NCBI GenBank assembly: GCA_947650795.1
Contig: CANSWR010000006.1
Span: forward strand, 1-44,078
From: an uncultured Bacillota bacterium
GTDB taxonomy: Bacteria; Bacillota_I; Bacilli_A; RF39; UBA660
Direction of reading: 5' to 3'
DNA: 44,078 nt
The notes below the pieces were generated by a model. That model was not told where the DNA came from and did no database searches. It was given only the letters and a program-made list of their open reading frames with translations. Within the stretch, counting starts at the first letter, position 1; every line of letters begins with the position of its first letter. Shown piece after piece: positions 22,201-31,110 of this stretch. A program made the translations under genes and the position numbers.

Positions 22201-25011
22201 TTATAATACATTTTTTAGATATTTTCCTGTAAAGCTATCTTTATTTTTTGCTATTTCTTCTGGTGTTCCTGTGCAAACTATTTCTCCGCCTAGGTCTCCT
22301 CCTTCAGGCCCTAGGTCTATAAGATGATCTGCTACTTTTATAATATCTAAGTTGTGTTCAATTACTATTACTGTGTCACCATTGTCAACTATTCTGTTAA
22401 GTATTTCTAAAAGTTTCTTTATGTCATCTGTATGAAGTCCAGTAGAAGGTTCATCAAGTATATATACGCTTTTGCCTGTAGGTTTTTTCTGTAATTCTTT
22501 TGCAAGTTTTACACGTCCTGCTTCTCCACCTGATAATGTTACTGCGTTTTGTCCAAGTCTAACATATCCTAATCCTACATCATGCATTGTGTCTAGTATT
22601 CTTTTTACTTTAGGAACACTTTCAAATATTTCTAGTGCTTCATCCACTCTTAGATTTAATACATCTGCAATGTTTAGTCCTTTAAATTTTATATTTAATG
22701 TTTCATTGTTGTATCTTTTTCCATGGCAAACATCACAAGGTACATATACATCTGGTAAGAAGTGCATTTCTATTTTCTTCACTCCATCTCCATTACATGC
22801 TTCACATCTGCCGCCTTTTACATTAAATGAAAAACGACTTTTATTGTATCCTCTTATTTTAGCTTCTTTTGTTTCTGTGAATACATCTCTTATAAGGTCA
22901 AATAGTCCCACATATGTTGCCGGGTTACTCCTAGGTGTTCTACCTATTGGATCTTGACTTATGTATACTACTTTATCTACTTCTTCTATTCCTTTTATAC
23001 TTTTGAATTTTCCAGGTTTGTCTTTAGAACGGTAAATAGTGCTTGACAGTTTTTTGTATAGTATCTCGTTTACTAAACTACTTTTTCCTGAACCACTTAC
23101 TCCAGTTACACATGTGAATGTTCCTTTAGGAAATTTTACATTTACATTTTTTAAGTTATTTTCACTAGCACCTTTTATTTCAATAAATTTTCCATTTCCC
23201 TTTCTTCTTTTTTTAGGTACTTCTATTTTTAGTTTTCCACTTAGGTATTGTCCTGTTAAGCTTTTTTTATTTTTCATTACTTCTTCTGGAGTTCCTTGTG
23301 CGACTACATATCCACCTTGTTCGCCTGCAACTGGACCTATATCAACTATATAATCAGAAGCCAACATCGTATCAGTGTCATGTTCAACTACTATTAATGT
23401 GTTACCTAAATCTCTCATTTCTTTAAGAGACGCGATTAATTTATCATTATCTCTTTGATGTAATCCTATACTAGGTTCATCTAATACATACAGTATTCCT
23501 GACAATTTACTTCCTATTTGAGTTGCTAGACGTATTCTTTGTGATTCTCCTCCTGATAATGTTCCAGCACTTCTACTAAGTGTAAGATAGTCTAATCCAA
23601 CATTATGTAAAAACTTGAGTCTTTCTTTTATTTCTTTCAATATTAGAAAAGATATTTCTTCTTCTGTTTTAGTTAATTTTAATTTTTCAAAGAAAGGTAC
23701 TAATTCTCTAATTGACATATCTGTTATTTCTTTTATGTTCTTTTTTTGAATAAATACGTTAAGTATTGGTTCTGAAAGTCTTGCACCTTTACATGTATCA
23801 CATGGAAGTTCTGTCATATATGTTTCTATCCATTCTCTAACACTTGGTGAGTTAGTTTCCATATATCTTCTTTCTAAGTTAGTTATTATTCCTTCAAAGT
23901 AATCATAACTTTTTAGCACACTTCCTGTTCTAGTTTCTACTTTAAAATCAATTTTATCTTTAGAACCATAAAATAAAGTATCAAATTCAAATTTTGTGTA
24001 ATCTTTTATTGGTTTATTCAAATCTATATTATAATGCTCTGCTACAATTGATAATTTTCTATATGCTATTTGTATTGTTTCTCCACTTTGAAAAGACGCG
24101 ACTGCACCATTAAGAATACTTTTTGTTTTATCAGGTATTAGCAAATCAACATCTATACTCATTTTAACTCCTAGACCTTTACATGTAGGACAAGCTCCAT
24201 AAGGGGAGTTAAACGAGAACATTCTAGGTTCTAGTTCTGATATACTATATTCACAGTCAGGACAAGCATAGTTTTCACTCATCAGTATTTCTTTTTCGCC
24301 AATTATATTTATTATTACTTTTCCACTTGCTAATTTTGTACTAAGTTCTATTGCTTCAAATAATCTACTTCTTGATTTTTCGTTTATTATAATTCTATCA
24401 ATAACTACTTCAATAGTATTTTTTATGTTTTTTTCTAAGACTATTTCTTCTGATAGATTTTTTATTTCTCCATCTACTCTTACTCTTGAATATCCATCTT
24501 TTCTTAATTCATCAAGTAACTCTTTGTGAGTTCCTTTTTCTCCTCTTACTATAGGAGATAAGACTTCTATTTTTGTGCCTTCTTTATATTCTAAAATTTT
24601 ATTTACCATTTCTTCTATTGATTGACTTTTTATAGGATGCTTATGTTTTTGGCAGAATGGTACACCAATTCTTGCATATAAAAGTCTTAAATAATCATAT
24701 ATTTCTGTTACTGTTCCTACTGTACTTCTTGGGTTTTTATTTGTTGTTTTTTGGTCTATTGATATGCTTGGTGATAGTCCATCGATTGAGTCTACATCCG
24801 GTTTTTCTGAACCACCTAGAAATTGTCTTGCATAAGCACTAAGGGACTCTACATATCTTCTTTGCCCTTCTGCATATATTGTGTCAAATGCTAGACTACT
24901 TTTTCCTGATCCACTTACTCCTGTCATTACTATAAGTTTATTTTTAGGAAGTTCTATATCTATATTTTTTAAGTTGTTTTCTCTTGCTCCTTTTATTATT
25001 ATTTTATCCAT
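22201..25011 (-). CDS. uvrA: excinuclease ABC subunit A
   Basis: UvrA detects DNA lesions and loads UvrB. The product (about 936 residues) has two ABC ATPase modules: Walker A GVSGSGKSSLAFD near the N-terminus and GVSGSGKSSLVNE near residue 640, signatures TLSGGESQRIRLA and TLSGGEAGRVKLA, and both zinc modules (CPDC...CPTC and CEACNGDG...CDVCHG). I place the start at ATG 25009-25011 because AAAGGAG is correctly spaced for it and overlaps an upstream in-frame GTG. The stop TAA is followed by 18 further in-frame codons before a second TAA. Its 5' end overlaps the glycosylase-like gene by 8 nt. Confidence 0.97.
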   Translation of the reverse strand: MDKIIIKGARENNLKNIDIELPKNKLIVMTGVSGSGKSSLAFDTIYAEGQRRYVESLSAYARQFLGGSEKPDVDSIDGLSPSISIDQKTTNKNPRSTVGTVTEIYDYLRLLYARIGVPFCQKHKHPIKSQSIEEMVNKILEYKEGTKIEVLSPIVRGEKGTHKELLDELRKDGYSRVRVDGEIKNLSEEIVLEKNIKNTIEVVIDRIIINEKSRSRLFEAIELSTKLASGKVIINIIGEKEILMSENYACPDCEYSISELEPRMFSFNSPYGACPTCKGLGVKMSIDVDLLIPDKTKSILNGAVASFQSGETIQIAYRKLSIVAEHYNIDLNKPIKDYTKFEFDTLFYGSKDKIDFKVETRTGSVLKSYDYFEGIITNLERRYMETNSPSVREWIETYMTELPCDTCKGARLSEPILNVFIQKKNIKEITDMSIRELVPFFEKLKLTKTEEEISFLILKEIKERLKFLHNVGLDYLTLSRSAGTLSGGESQRIRLATQIGSKLSGILYVLDEPSIGLHQRDNDKLIASLKEMRDLGNTLIVVEHDTDTMLASDYIVDIGPVAGEQGGYVVAQGTPEEVMKNKKSLTGQYLSGKLKIEVPKKRRKGNGKFIEIKGASENNLKNVNVKFPKGTFTCVTGVSGSGKSSLVNEILYKKLSSTIYRSKDKPGKFKSIKGIEEVDKVVYISQDPIGRTPRSNPATYVGLFDLIRDVFTETKEAKIRGYNKSRFSFNVKGGRCEACNGDGVKKIEMHFLPDVYVPCDVCHGKRYNNETLNIKFKGLNIADVLNLRVDEALEIFESVPKVKRILDTMHDVGLGYVRLGQNAVTLSGGEAGRVKLAKELQKKPTGKSVYILDEPSTGLHTDDIKKLLEILNRIVDNGDTVIVIEHNLDIIKVADHLIDLGPEGGDLGGEIVCTGTPEEIAKNKDSFTGKYLKNVL

Positions 25012-25777
25012 TGCTTTCACTCCTTTTACAATACTTATTAAGCGGACATTCTATACATTTTTTCTTATTACAAAATGTGCTTCCTAGTTCCCATAGATAT
25101 TTATCTAAGTTACTTGGATTTATATTTAATTCTTTACAAGCTTGAACATAATATTTTGATAAATTTTCTATTTCTTTATTAGACAATTTCAATTTGTTAG
25201 TAATACCTGTTAAGTAACTTATTTCAATATCATGTCTATCAATAGGAATGTTTTCTATGTTTGCTGTAAAGTCACATACTTCTGTATCTTTAATTATTCT
25301 TATTAAAAGATTCCCAGTTTTTTGTCCAAAACATTCTATATTTTTAATAAATTTAGTTAAAACGTCAATATTTTTAATATTTTCTAATTCTTTAGTTATG
25401 TCTTTGTAATTACTTAATTGTTTAGATAATTTTATCCATTTTTTTGTTCCTATATTTGGATATCTTGGATGTATATTTTTTATAATAATATCTTTTAGTT
25501 TGTCACTATTCATGTTAATTACTTTGTTAGGATTAAATATACTAGGATATTTTAAATACGTGTTAATTAAATTTTGATTATAAATCTTAGAACGCATACC
25601 ATAGTTTAAAAGACATGAATAAAACATAAAAATAAAATATTCATTAGATTTGTATGATATATTTTGAGGATATTCTACAGTAGCAAGTTCAGTATTTCCA
25701 TTATAATAATCATTTAAAGTTTTAACTATTTTAACACATTTTTGATAATCAATGTTTTCAGATATTGTTATATTCAT
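25004..25777 (-). CDS. HhH-GPD DNA glycosylase-like protein with Fe-S loop
   Basis: The 257-residue product has a helix-hairpin-helix-like stretch (ECFGQKTGNLLIRII near residue 160), then ENIPIDRHDIEISYLTG near 185, where the Asp fits the catalytic Asp of HhH-GPD glycosylases. A C-terminal cysteine loop, CNKKKCIECPLNKYC, is C-x4-C-x2-C-x5-C; endonuclease III/MutY have C-x6-C-x2-C-x5-C. It likely binds a [4Fe-4S] cluster and excises damaged bases. It is translationally coupled to uvrA (8-nt overlap), making a two-gene DNA repair unit. Substrate unknown; divergent from Nth and MutY. Confidence 0.7.
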   Translation of the reverse strand: MNITISENIDYQKCVKIVKTLNDYYNGNTELATVEYPQNISYKSNEYFIFMFYSCLLNYGMRSKIYNQNLINTYLKYPSIFNPNKVINMNSDKLKDIIIKNIHPRYPNIGTKKWIKLSKQLSNYKDITKELENIKNIDVLTKFIKNIECFGQKTGNLLIRIIKDTEVCDFTANIENIPIDRHDIEISYLTGITNKLKLSNKEIENLSKYYVQACKELNINPSNLDKYLWELGSTFCNKKKCIECPLNKYCKRSESNG

Positions 25778-25887
25778 AATTTACTTCCTATTTACAATAT
25801 TATTATTTGCACTTTTGGCAATTTAATGCAATATTATGATAGCAAACATTTTTATGTATGTCAACGCGAACTTATTTAGATATAAAG

Positions 25888-25918
25888 AAAAAACAATTAA
25901 GATTTTTCTTAACTGTCT
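25888..25918 (-). terminator. intrinsic terminator after the AAA-CYTH gene
   Basis: CAATTAAGA (25894-25902) pairs with TCTTAACTG (25907-25915), 9 bp with one G-U; on the minus strand it is followed by TTTTTTC. Confidence 0.8.
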
Positions 25919-25941
25919 TACTATAATTAAATTTTATTTTT

Positions 25942-27054
25942 TTACATTATTAATTTTGAAAGATTTCTACTATAATTATTTGTAGCAATAGTTTTGTTAT
26001 AGTGGCTTATGTCATTTGTTACGTTTTCTATAATATGTATAAAGTCTGGAATTTCTATATTGTCATCTGTTAAAACATTTATTTCTATTATTCCTAGATG
26101 ATTATTATTATCAAATATGTCTAAGTAAAAGTATTTTCCTTTATAATTAAAATATATTCTTGTTTTTTCTATCGTTTTAGTATTTTGGTCTTTAAATTCA
26201 AGTAAACTTTCATAAATCTTCTTATCTATTTCTTTTTCACTTACTATTATTCTTGTTTTATCTTCTAAAATTTTGTATACACTTAGTTGATATGTACAAC
26301 ATCCATTAATTATTACTTTTCTAATCCTTTTTTCTACATCTTCAGTACTCATTAAGTAATCTTGTGTTATATGAACAATTCTACCGTTTTGTTTTATAAG
26401 ATTTATATCAGTTTTAGTTAAATCTACTAAGTATTTTTCTTGTCTTTTAATTTGTTTTTCTTTTAATTCAGCATTAATTATGTTTAATACTTCTTTTATT
26501 TTATCTTCAAATTTATCTTTAGGTAATACTATTTTGATTTTTTTGTGTCCTAACCAACTTTTTAATGATTTTTCGCCTAGCTTTAAAGCTTCATCTACTT
26601 CTTCACTTCTAGCTTGATTGTTTTCTTTAGTATAAAAGTCTTTTCTTCCAACTAAGTTTATTACTAAATCATATTTGTTCATGAGTTCAGCGAATGTTTT
26701 CACATTATTAAGTCTTTTTAATACTCCTCTAAATTCTTCTTCACTTACGTAAGCGCAGTTGTCTATTGCCCCTCTATCATACACTATTATGATATTTTCT
26801 TCGTTCATCATCTCAGTTGCTCGGTCTATTATTCTTTCTTTAGCTAGCTGCATGCCCAACACTAATTCTTGAAAGTCTATTAAATTAATAGCGCCGTCTC
26901 CAAATGGTCTTATTCCTTTCTCAATTAAATAAGTTGCTGTTTCTTCTACTATTATTACTTTATAGTTAAGAGAAGTATAAACCTTATTTATTGTATCCAA
27001 CACCGTAGTCTTCCCGCTTCCTGGCCCGCCTGTTAAAACTATTCTTTTTATCAA
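25942..27054 (-). CDS. AAA_28-type P-loop NTPase fused to CYTH domain
   Basis: N-terminal P-loop domain with Walker A TGGPGSGKTTV at residues about 8-18, VEETATYLI, and VYDRGAIDNCAYVS, typical of AAA_28/NadR-like kinase-fold ATPases. The C-terminal part reads as a CYTH domain: EKYLVDL near 200, ITQDYL, RIRKV, then IEKTRIYFNYKGKYFYLDIF and IIEINV with the acidic ligands of triphosphate tunnel enzymes. CYTH enzymes act on triphosphates such as thiamine-PPP or inorganic PPP. I prefer the TTG start at 27052-27054, 8 bp after AAGGTGG; GTG codons at 27066 and 27063 overlap that site. A consensus promoter precedes it. Activity unknown. Confidence 0.75.
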   Translation of the reverse strand: MIKRIVLTGGPGSGKTTVLDTINKVYTSLNYKVIIVEETATYLIEKGIRPFGDGAINLIDFQELVLGMQLAKERIIDRATEMMNEENIIIVYDRGAIDNCAYVSEEEFRGVLKRLNNVKTFAELMNKYDLVINLVGRKDFYTKENNQARSEEVDEALKLGEKSLKSWLGHKKIKIVLPKDKFEDKIKEVLNIINAELKEKQIKRQEKYLVDLTKTDINLIKQNGRIVHITQDYLMSTEDVEKRIRKVIINGCCTYQLSVYKILEDKTRIIVSEKEIDKKIYESLLEFKDQNTKTIEKTRIYFNYKGKYFYLDIFDNNNHLGIIEINVLTDDNIEIPDFIHIIENVTNDISHYNKTIATNNYSRNLSKLIM

Positions 27055-27077
27055 ATTTAACACCACCTTACAATTTA

Positions 27078-27106
27078 ATTATATGTGTATTTTGTACGCT
27101 TGTCAA
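27078..27106 (-). promoter_or_regulatory. consensus sigma-A promoter of the AAA-CYTH gene
   Basis: TTGACA (27101-27106), 17-bp spacer, TATAAT (27078-27083) on the minus strand; both boxes perfect. Confidence 0.85.
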
Positions 27107-27109
27107 CTA

Positions 27110-27143
27110 AAATTTAAAATTTAGACTTTGGAATGCCTAAATT
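27110..27143 (-). terminator. intrinsic terminator after the HNH gene
   Basis: On the minus strand AAATTTAG and CTAAATTT form an 8-bp stem with a 12-nt loop, followed by an AT-rich T-run (TAAATTTT). Confidence 0.55.
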
Positions 27144-28018
27144 TATTTACTAGTATAGTCTACATTGTACAGTTCTTTTATTAATTCTTCTATAGATTTA
27201 TTTAATAATTTACATATTTTCTCTGTATTCTCTTTTAATTCTACTACGTTTTCTAATAAAAAGTTTATCATTTTTAAGATTTCTTTTGGTTCTCCATTAT
27301 GAATTTGGCGATGACATATTGGACATATTAATATATTATTTACTTTGTTATATATTAACTTAGATAATTCTTCTTTTAGTTTTTCATCTTTACAATTTTT
27401 GTATACTGATTGACATACAAAGTGATGACCTTCTCTATAAGGTAATCCTGAAGCGGTTATAAATGTTTCATGATTTCTTTTACTATTTTCTTTTATAAAT
27501 GTACAAGTTTTTAGTTTTATCATTTTATTTTTTAATTCTGTATAAGGATATTCATTTTCACTTAAGTCTAAAAGCAATTTTTCATTATCTGTTATTTCAC
27601 ATTTGTAATTTGTAGTAATTGAGTATGTTTTTTGTAGGTTACTAGTAGAAAATTTATAATCATCTTCGTTATAAATCCATTTTATTTTACCACGACCACC
27701 TAACAAACAATATCTGTGATAATATCCTTTTTTATCTTTTTCATATAAATAATTTCCATTTTCATCTTGCACTTTTATAACTATTAATTTTAAAACTATT
27801 CTGCTTATGTTGTCTGGCATATTTTTAAATCTTACATAAATTATATCATCTTTTTTTAAGCTTCTATAATCTATATTTTTTATTTGTTCTAAGGTATTGT
27901 GTTTGTTTCCATAATATTGTTTGAAGCAATATTTTTCTTCTTCTGAGTAAAGTGCATTATCTAATGCTTTAAAGTCAAAAGCTTGATAATCAAATATGTA
28001 TAACCATTTTCTTTTCAT
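27143..28018 (-). CDS. HNH endonuclease, possibly modification-dependent
   Basis: The 291-residue product has a C-terminal HNH domain: GLPYREGHHFVCQS (His near residue 205), then ILICPICHRQIHNG with the zinc Cys pair and final His. The N-terminal region includes DDIIYVRFKNMPDNISRIVLKLIVIKV, reminiscent of EVE/PUA-like modified-base readers found in front of HNH domains in type IV restriction enzymes. If so, it would cut DNA carrying modified bases, such as phage DNA. That reading is inference. It follows the prepilin gene by 29 bp. Confidence 0.6.
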   Translation of the reverse strand: MKRKWLYIFDYQAFDFKALDNALYSEEEKYCFKQYYGNKHNTLEQIKNIDYRSLKKDDIIYVRFKNMPDNISRIVLKLIVIKVQDENGNYLYEKDKKGYYHRYCLLGGRGKIKWIYNEDDYKFSTSNLQKTYSITTNYKCEITDNEKLLLDLSENEYPYTELKNKMIKLKTCTFIKENSKRNHETFITASGLPYREGHHFVCQSVYKNCKDEKLKEELSKLIYNKVNNILICPICHRQIHNGEPKEILKMINFLLENVVELKENTEKICKLLNKSIEELIKELYNVDYTSK

Positions 28019-28047
28019 TGTTTTTTACTTCCTAATTCATAATATTT

Positions 28048-28431
28048 TTAATCTAAAGTAAATTCATGTATTATTACGCCTTCATCATTAAGGTGAGAAT
28101 TTACACATAAATTTGCTGGAATTCTTTCATTTGTTCTTGGGTTTATTAAGTCTGTTTTTAATAGTCCTTCATTTTGCAAAACATATATTCTAGTACATTT
28201 TGTTTTTACTTCTCCATTTAAAAGTGAGCTTCTATGAACTTCATTATTACTATAGTAGACGTCTGCTGCCATTTGTATCTGTTTTAACACTTCTTCTAAT
28301 CTTTTTTTTCTAACGCTTTCTGATATTTCATCTATTCCAAGTATTGTTGAACCAGTGATAACTACTAAAAGTACTATAACTACTAATAATTCAACTAATG
28401 TAAATCCTTTTTTATTCTTCATTTGTTTCAC
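28048..28431 (-). CDS. prepilin-type N-terminal methylation protein
   Basis: The 127-residue product has a type IV prepilin leader: basic MKQMKNKKG, cleavage before FTLVELLVVIVLLVVITG with Glu at +5. A globular part with two Cys follows. ComGC-like pseudopilins have this architecture. No pilus ATPase, platform protein or prepilin peptidase is in the window, so it must use machinery encoded elsewhere or be an orphan. GTG start after AGGTGAT; an in-frame ATG 9 nt later is an alternative. Confidence 0.8.
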   Translation of the reverse strand: MKQMKNKKGFTLVELLVVIVLLVVITGSTILGIDEISESVRKKRLEEVLKQIQMAADVYYSNNEVHRSSLLNGEVKTKCTRIYVLQNEGLLKTDLINPRTNERIPANLCVNSHLNDEGVIIHEFTLD

Positions 28432-28473
28432 GTATAATCACCTATTACTATAATATCATAATTTAATAAAAGA

Positions 28474-28497
28474 AAAAAGAGACTATTTAGCCTCGAT
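28474..28497 (-). terminator. intrinsic terminator overlapping the spoVS stop
   Basis: GAGGCT/AGTCTC stem (one G-U) with an AAAT loop followed by TTTTTTC on the minus strand. Confidence 0.65.
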
Positions 28498-28746
28498 TAT
28501 TAATTTTATAGCTGTTCTTTCTTCACCTTCAATTGTGATGTCACTAAATGCAGGTATACAAACAAGATTTTTTCCAGTAGGTGCTACATATCCACGTGCG
28601 ATTGCTACCGATTTTATAGCTTGATTTAATGCTCCTGCACCTATTGCCTGCATTTCTACAGAATCACTTGATTCACGAAATAAATTTGCTATTGCACCTG
28701 CAACTTTTTGTGGTGCACTTTTACTTGATACTTTTATTATATCCAT
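28483..28746 (-). CDS. spoVS: stage V sporulation protein S
   Basis: The 87-residue product starts MDIIKVSSKSAPQKVAGAIA and contains QAIGAGALNQAIKSVAIARG and CIPAFSDITI, a near-textbook SpoVS, a small Alba-like protein affecting sporulation and septation in Bacillus. The start at 28746 follows AAGGAGGG; longer in-frame extension upstream has no site. SpoVS is also found in non-sporulating Bacillota, so it does not prove sporulation. A TATAAT box lies about 30 bp upstream. Confidence 0.95.
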   Translation of the reverse strand: MDIIKVSSKSAPQKVAGAIANLFRESSDSVEMQAIGAGALNQAIKSVAIARGYVAPTGKNLVCIPAFSDITIEGEERTAIKLIIEAK

Positions 28747-28793
28747 TTTTAAAACCCTCCTTAGTATAATTATACTCTTAGGTCTATGGTTTA

Positions 28794-31031
28794 TTACAAT
28801 GTTTTTTGTAATCTTGCACATTCTTTATTTCTTCTAATTTTGTCCTCTAATAATTTAGTTAATTCAAGAATTTCTTTTAATATTATTAGTTCTATTTGCA
28901 TGTTTTGATTTTCTAATGTTACAAGTTTTGGCACTTCTATATTTTTAAGTAAAATCGTTTTTAATAATTCTTTTGTTTCACTTTCAACATTTTTTGCTTC
29001 TAATAAATGCTGTATTTCATTTTTATAAGTTTTAGCACTAATCATAAGTATATCAGATTCTTTTAAGTAATTTAGACACTCGTTTTCTTCTGTTTCTATT
29101 TTATTTTGCCATTTATCAAATATTTCTTCTAATTTATTTTTTATTTCTTCTTTTTCTTTAATATTTAAGTTTTCGTTTTCAAGTAATTGTAAGAATTCTT
29201 TTATACTTTTTGTAAGTAAGTTTTCACTTATTTCTTTATTGAATTGATTATTTATTAAATTTTTACATGACTTTATTTTTTCTTTTATTTTGTTTAAACT
29301 TGGTTTAGGTTTTATTGTTAACATGCTCGCTATAAAAGGCAATAATTCTTTTCTTAAATCAAGTTCAATTAATTCAATACTCATATTGTTATCTTTTAAT
29401 AGTAAATTATAATATTTTTGAATTATATTTGATAGACTTTTTTGGAATGTAGATTTGTCTTTTTCACTAAAATCATTGATTATTTCTAATAATGTTTTAA
29501 TATCTACACCTAATGATGTTTCATTTTTTCCATTTAATGTTTCTTCTATTTCTTTTCTTCTTTTTACTTCTTTATATAGAGTATTAATTTCGTTTTCTAA
29601 TTTAGTATTAGTGTCTTCAAGTGTTAAAAGTGGTATTTCATGTAAATTAGAGAGTTGTAAATTTGTTATTTCTCTTTTTATATGCGAAAAAACTTTGTGA
29701 AGTATTCCTATATAATTCGTTTCATAAAGGTTAGAATAGTATGTTATAAAGCTTATTTTATCTTCAAGTGAGTTAATATTTGTTGGAACTTTTTCGAATT
29801 CATTATTATTTATTGCTATTTCAAATTCATTTATTTTTTTTAATAAATCTATATAGATATTAGAATATAAATCCCTATATAAACTTTCTAGTTTAATTAT
29901 AAAATTTTCTCTTATCATACTAGGTTCTAAAGGTTCTAAAACTAGTATTTCGTTTGATGACAAATAATTTTTTGATTTTTCTAGTAGATTTTTATAGTCT
30001 TGTATTATTGAGTTTATCTTTTGCTCTATTTCTTGTTTTTCTTTTTCATTCCATATTTCAGTAATAGTTCTTATTTTATTTAATAATTCTTGAACTTCTA
30101 AGTCTTTAACTGTTACTGTTTCTTCTTTAATTTCAGTAGGTTGTTCTAATGATTCTAAACTTCTCCATTTTATTATAATTTGTTTTCCAAATATTTCTTT
30201 TATAGTAAGTGATTCAAATAAATTAAGTGGAGTTCCAATTATTATAATTCTTTCTAAAAAATATAAATAATGTGTTCTTCTTATTTCTTTTAGTACATTT
30301 ATAGCATTTCCATTATTTATTATATTTATTTCTTTTAAAGCACTTCCAAATGTATGACTACTTATTTTCTCTATACTATCATATAAAGTTAAAAAGGTTA
30401 AACCATTATTTACAAAAGCTTCTTCTGAAATTACTTTGACACTAGATGGTAAATATAATTTTCTTATTCCATTATTTGCATAGGCCTTATAACCTATTTC
30501 TTCAACTGTACTTGATATTTCCACTTCGGTTAGTCCATTATATTCATATTGCAGTCCTTCTATCCTTTTATCTTGATTTAATTCTTTATAATCTACATTT
30601 ATTAGAGTAATGTTTGGAAATATACTTTTTATTATTTCTTCTTCTTTAGTGGATATTTTTCTTTCTGTTATTTTTATAGTTTTTAAATTCTTTTTTAAAC
30701 TTGATATACGTAAATGGTTGATTAATGGAATAACATTGCCATATAAGTTTTTTATTTCTAGATATTCTACTGAAAAAAAGTTATTTTCTCCTACATATTC
30801 TAAACTGTCATATATAATAAGTGATTTTATTTCAATATTATTTTTATAAAGTGCACCTTTTTCTATTGTCTTCATACTTTTGGATAAAATTAAAGTGTCA
30901 ATGTTCACTTTACTATCAAATATTGATGATATTTTTTTAACTCCATCTGGTACTTCTAATGTGGATGATGTACCTATATATTCAGTCAGAACATTCTTTT
31001 TTATTCTAAAACTTTTATCATATTTTTTCAT
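28794..31031 (-). CDS. BspA-type leucine-rich repeat protein with coiled-coil C-terminus
   Basis: A 745-residue protein without signal peptide or membrane segment. The N-terminal 290 residues contain BspA/LRR_5-type repeats (VEISSTVEEIGYKAYANNGI, LYLPSSVKVISEEAFVNNGL, LTLYDSIEKISSHTFGSAL). The remaining 450 residues are Glu/Lys/Asn-rich and strongly helical, with several probable coiled-coil stretches. BspA-type repeats are usually extracellular in adhesins; a cytosolic version with a long coiled coil is less usual. Start follows AAGGGGG. Function unknown; possibly a scaffold. Confidence 0.7.
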   Translation of the reverse strand: MKKYDKSFRIKKNVLTEYIGTSSTLEVPDGVKKISSIFDSKVNIDTLILSKSMKTIEKGALYKNNIEIKSLIIYDSLEYVGENNFFSVEYLEIKNLYGNVIPLINHLRISSLKKNLKTIKITERKISTKEEEIIKSIFPNITLINVDYKELNQDKRIEGLQYEYNGLTEVEISSTVEEIGYKAYANNGIRKLYLPSSVKVISEEAFVNNGLTFLTLYDSIEKISSHTFGSALKEINIINNGNAINVLKEIRRTHYLYFLERIIIIGTPLNLFESLTIKEIFGKQIIIKWRSLESLEQPTEIKEETVTVKDLEVQELLNKIRTITEIWNEKEKQEIEQKINSIIQDYKNLLEKSKNYLSSNEILVLEPLEPSMIRENFIIKLESLYRDLYSNIYIDLLKKINEFEIAINNNEFEKVPTNINSLEDKISFITYYSNLYETNYIGILHKVFSHIKREITNLQLSNLHEIPLLTLEDTNTKLENEINTLYKEVKRRKEIEETLNGKNETSLGVDIKTLLEIINDFSEKDKSTFQKSLSNIIQKYYNLLLKDNNMSIELIELDLRKELLPFIASMLTIKPKPSLNKIKEKIKSCKNLINNQFNKEISENLLTKSIKEFLQLLENENLNIKEKEEIKNKLEEIFDKWQNKIETEENECLNYLKESDILMISAKTYKNEIQHLLEAKNVESETKELLKTILLKNIEVPKLVTLENQNMQIELIILKEILELTKLLEDKIRRNKECARLQKTL

Positions 31032-31083
31032 TTTTCCCCCTTAAATTGTAATAGATATTATATTATAGATAAACATTTAAGTC

Positions 31084-31110
31084 AATAAAAAGAGCTCTTA
31101 TTTAGAGCTT
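31084..31110 (-). terminator. intrinsic terminator overlapping the AT-hook-tail gene stop
   Basis: AGCTCT (31093-31098) and AGAGCT (31104-31109) form a 6-bp stem, followed on the minus strand by CTTTTTATT. Confidence 0.75.
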
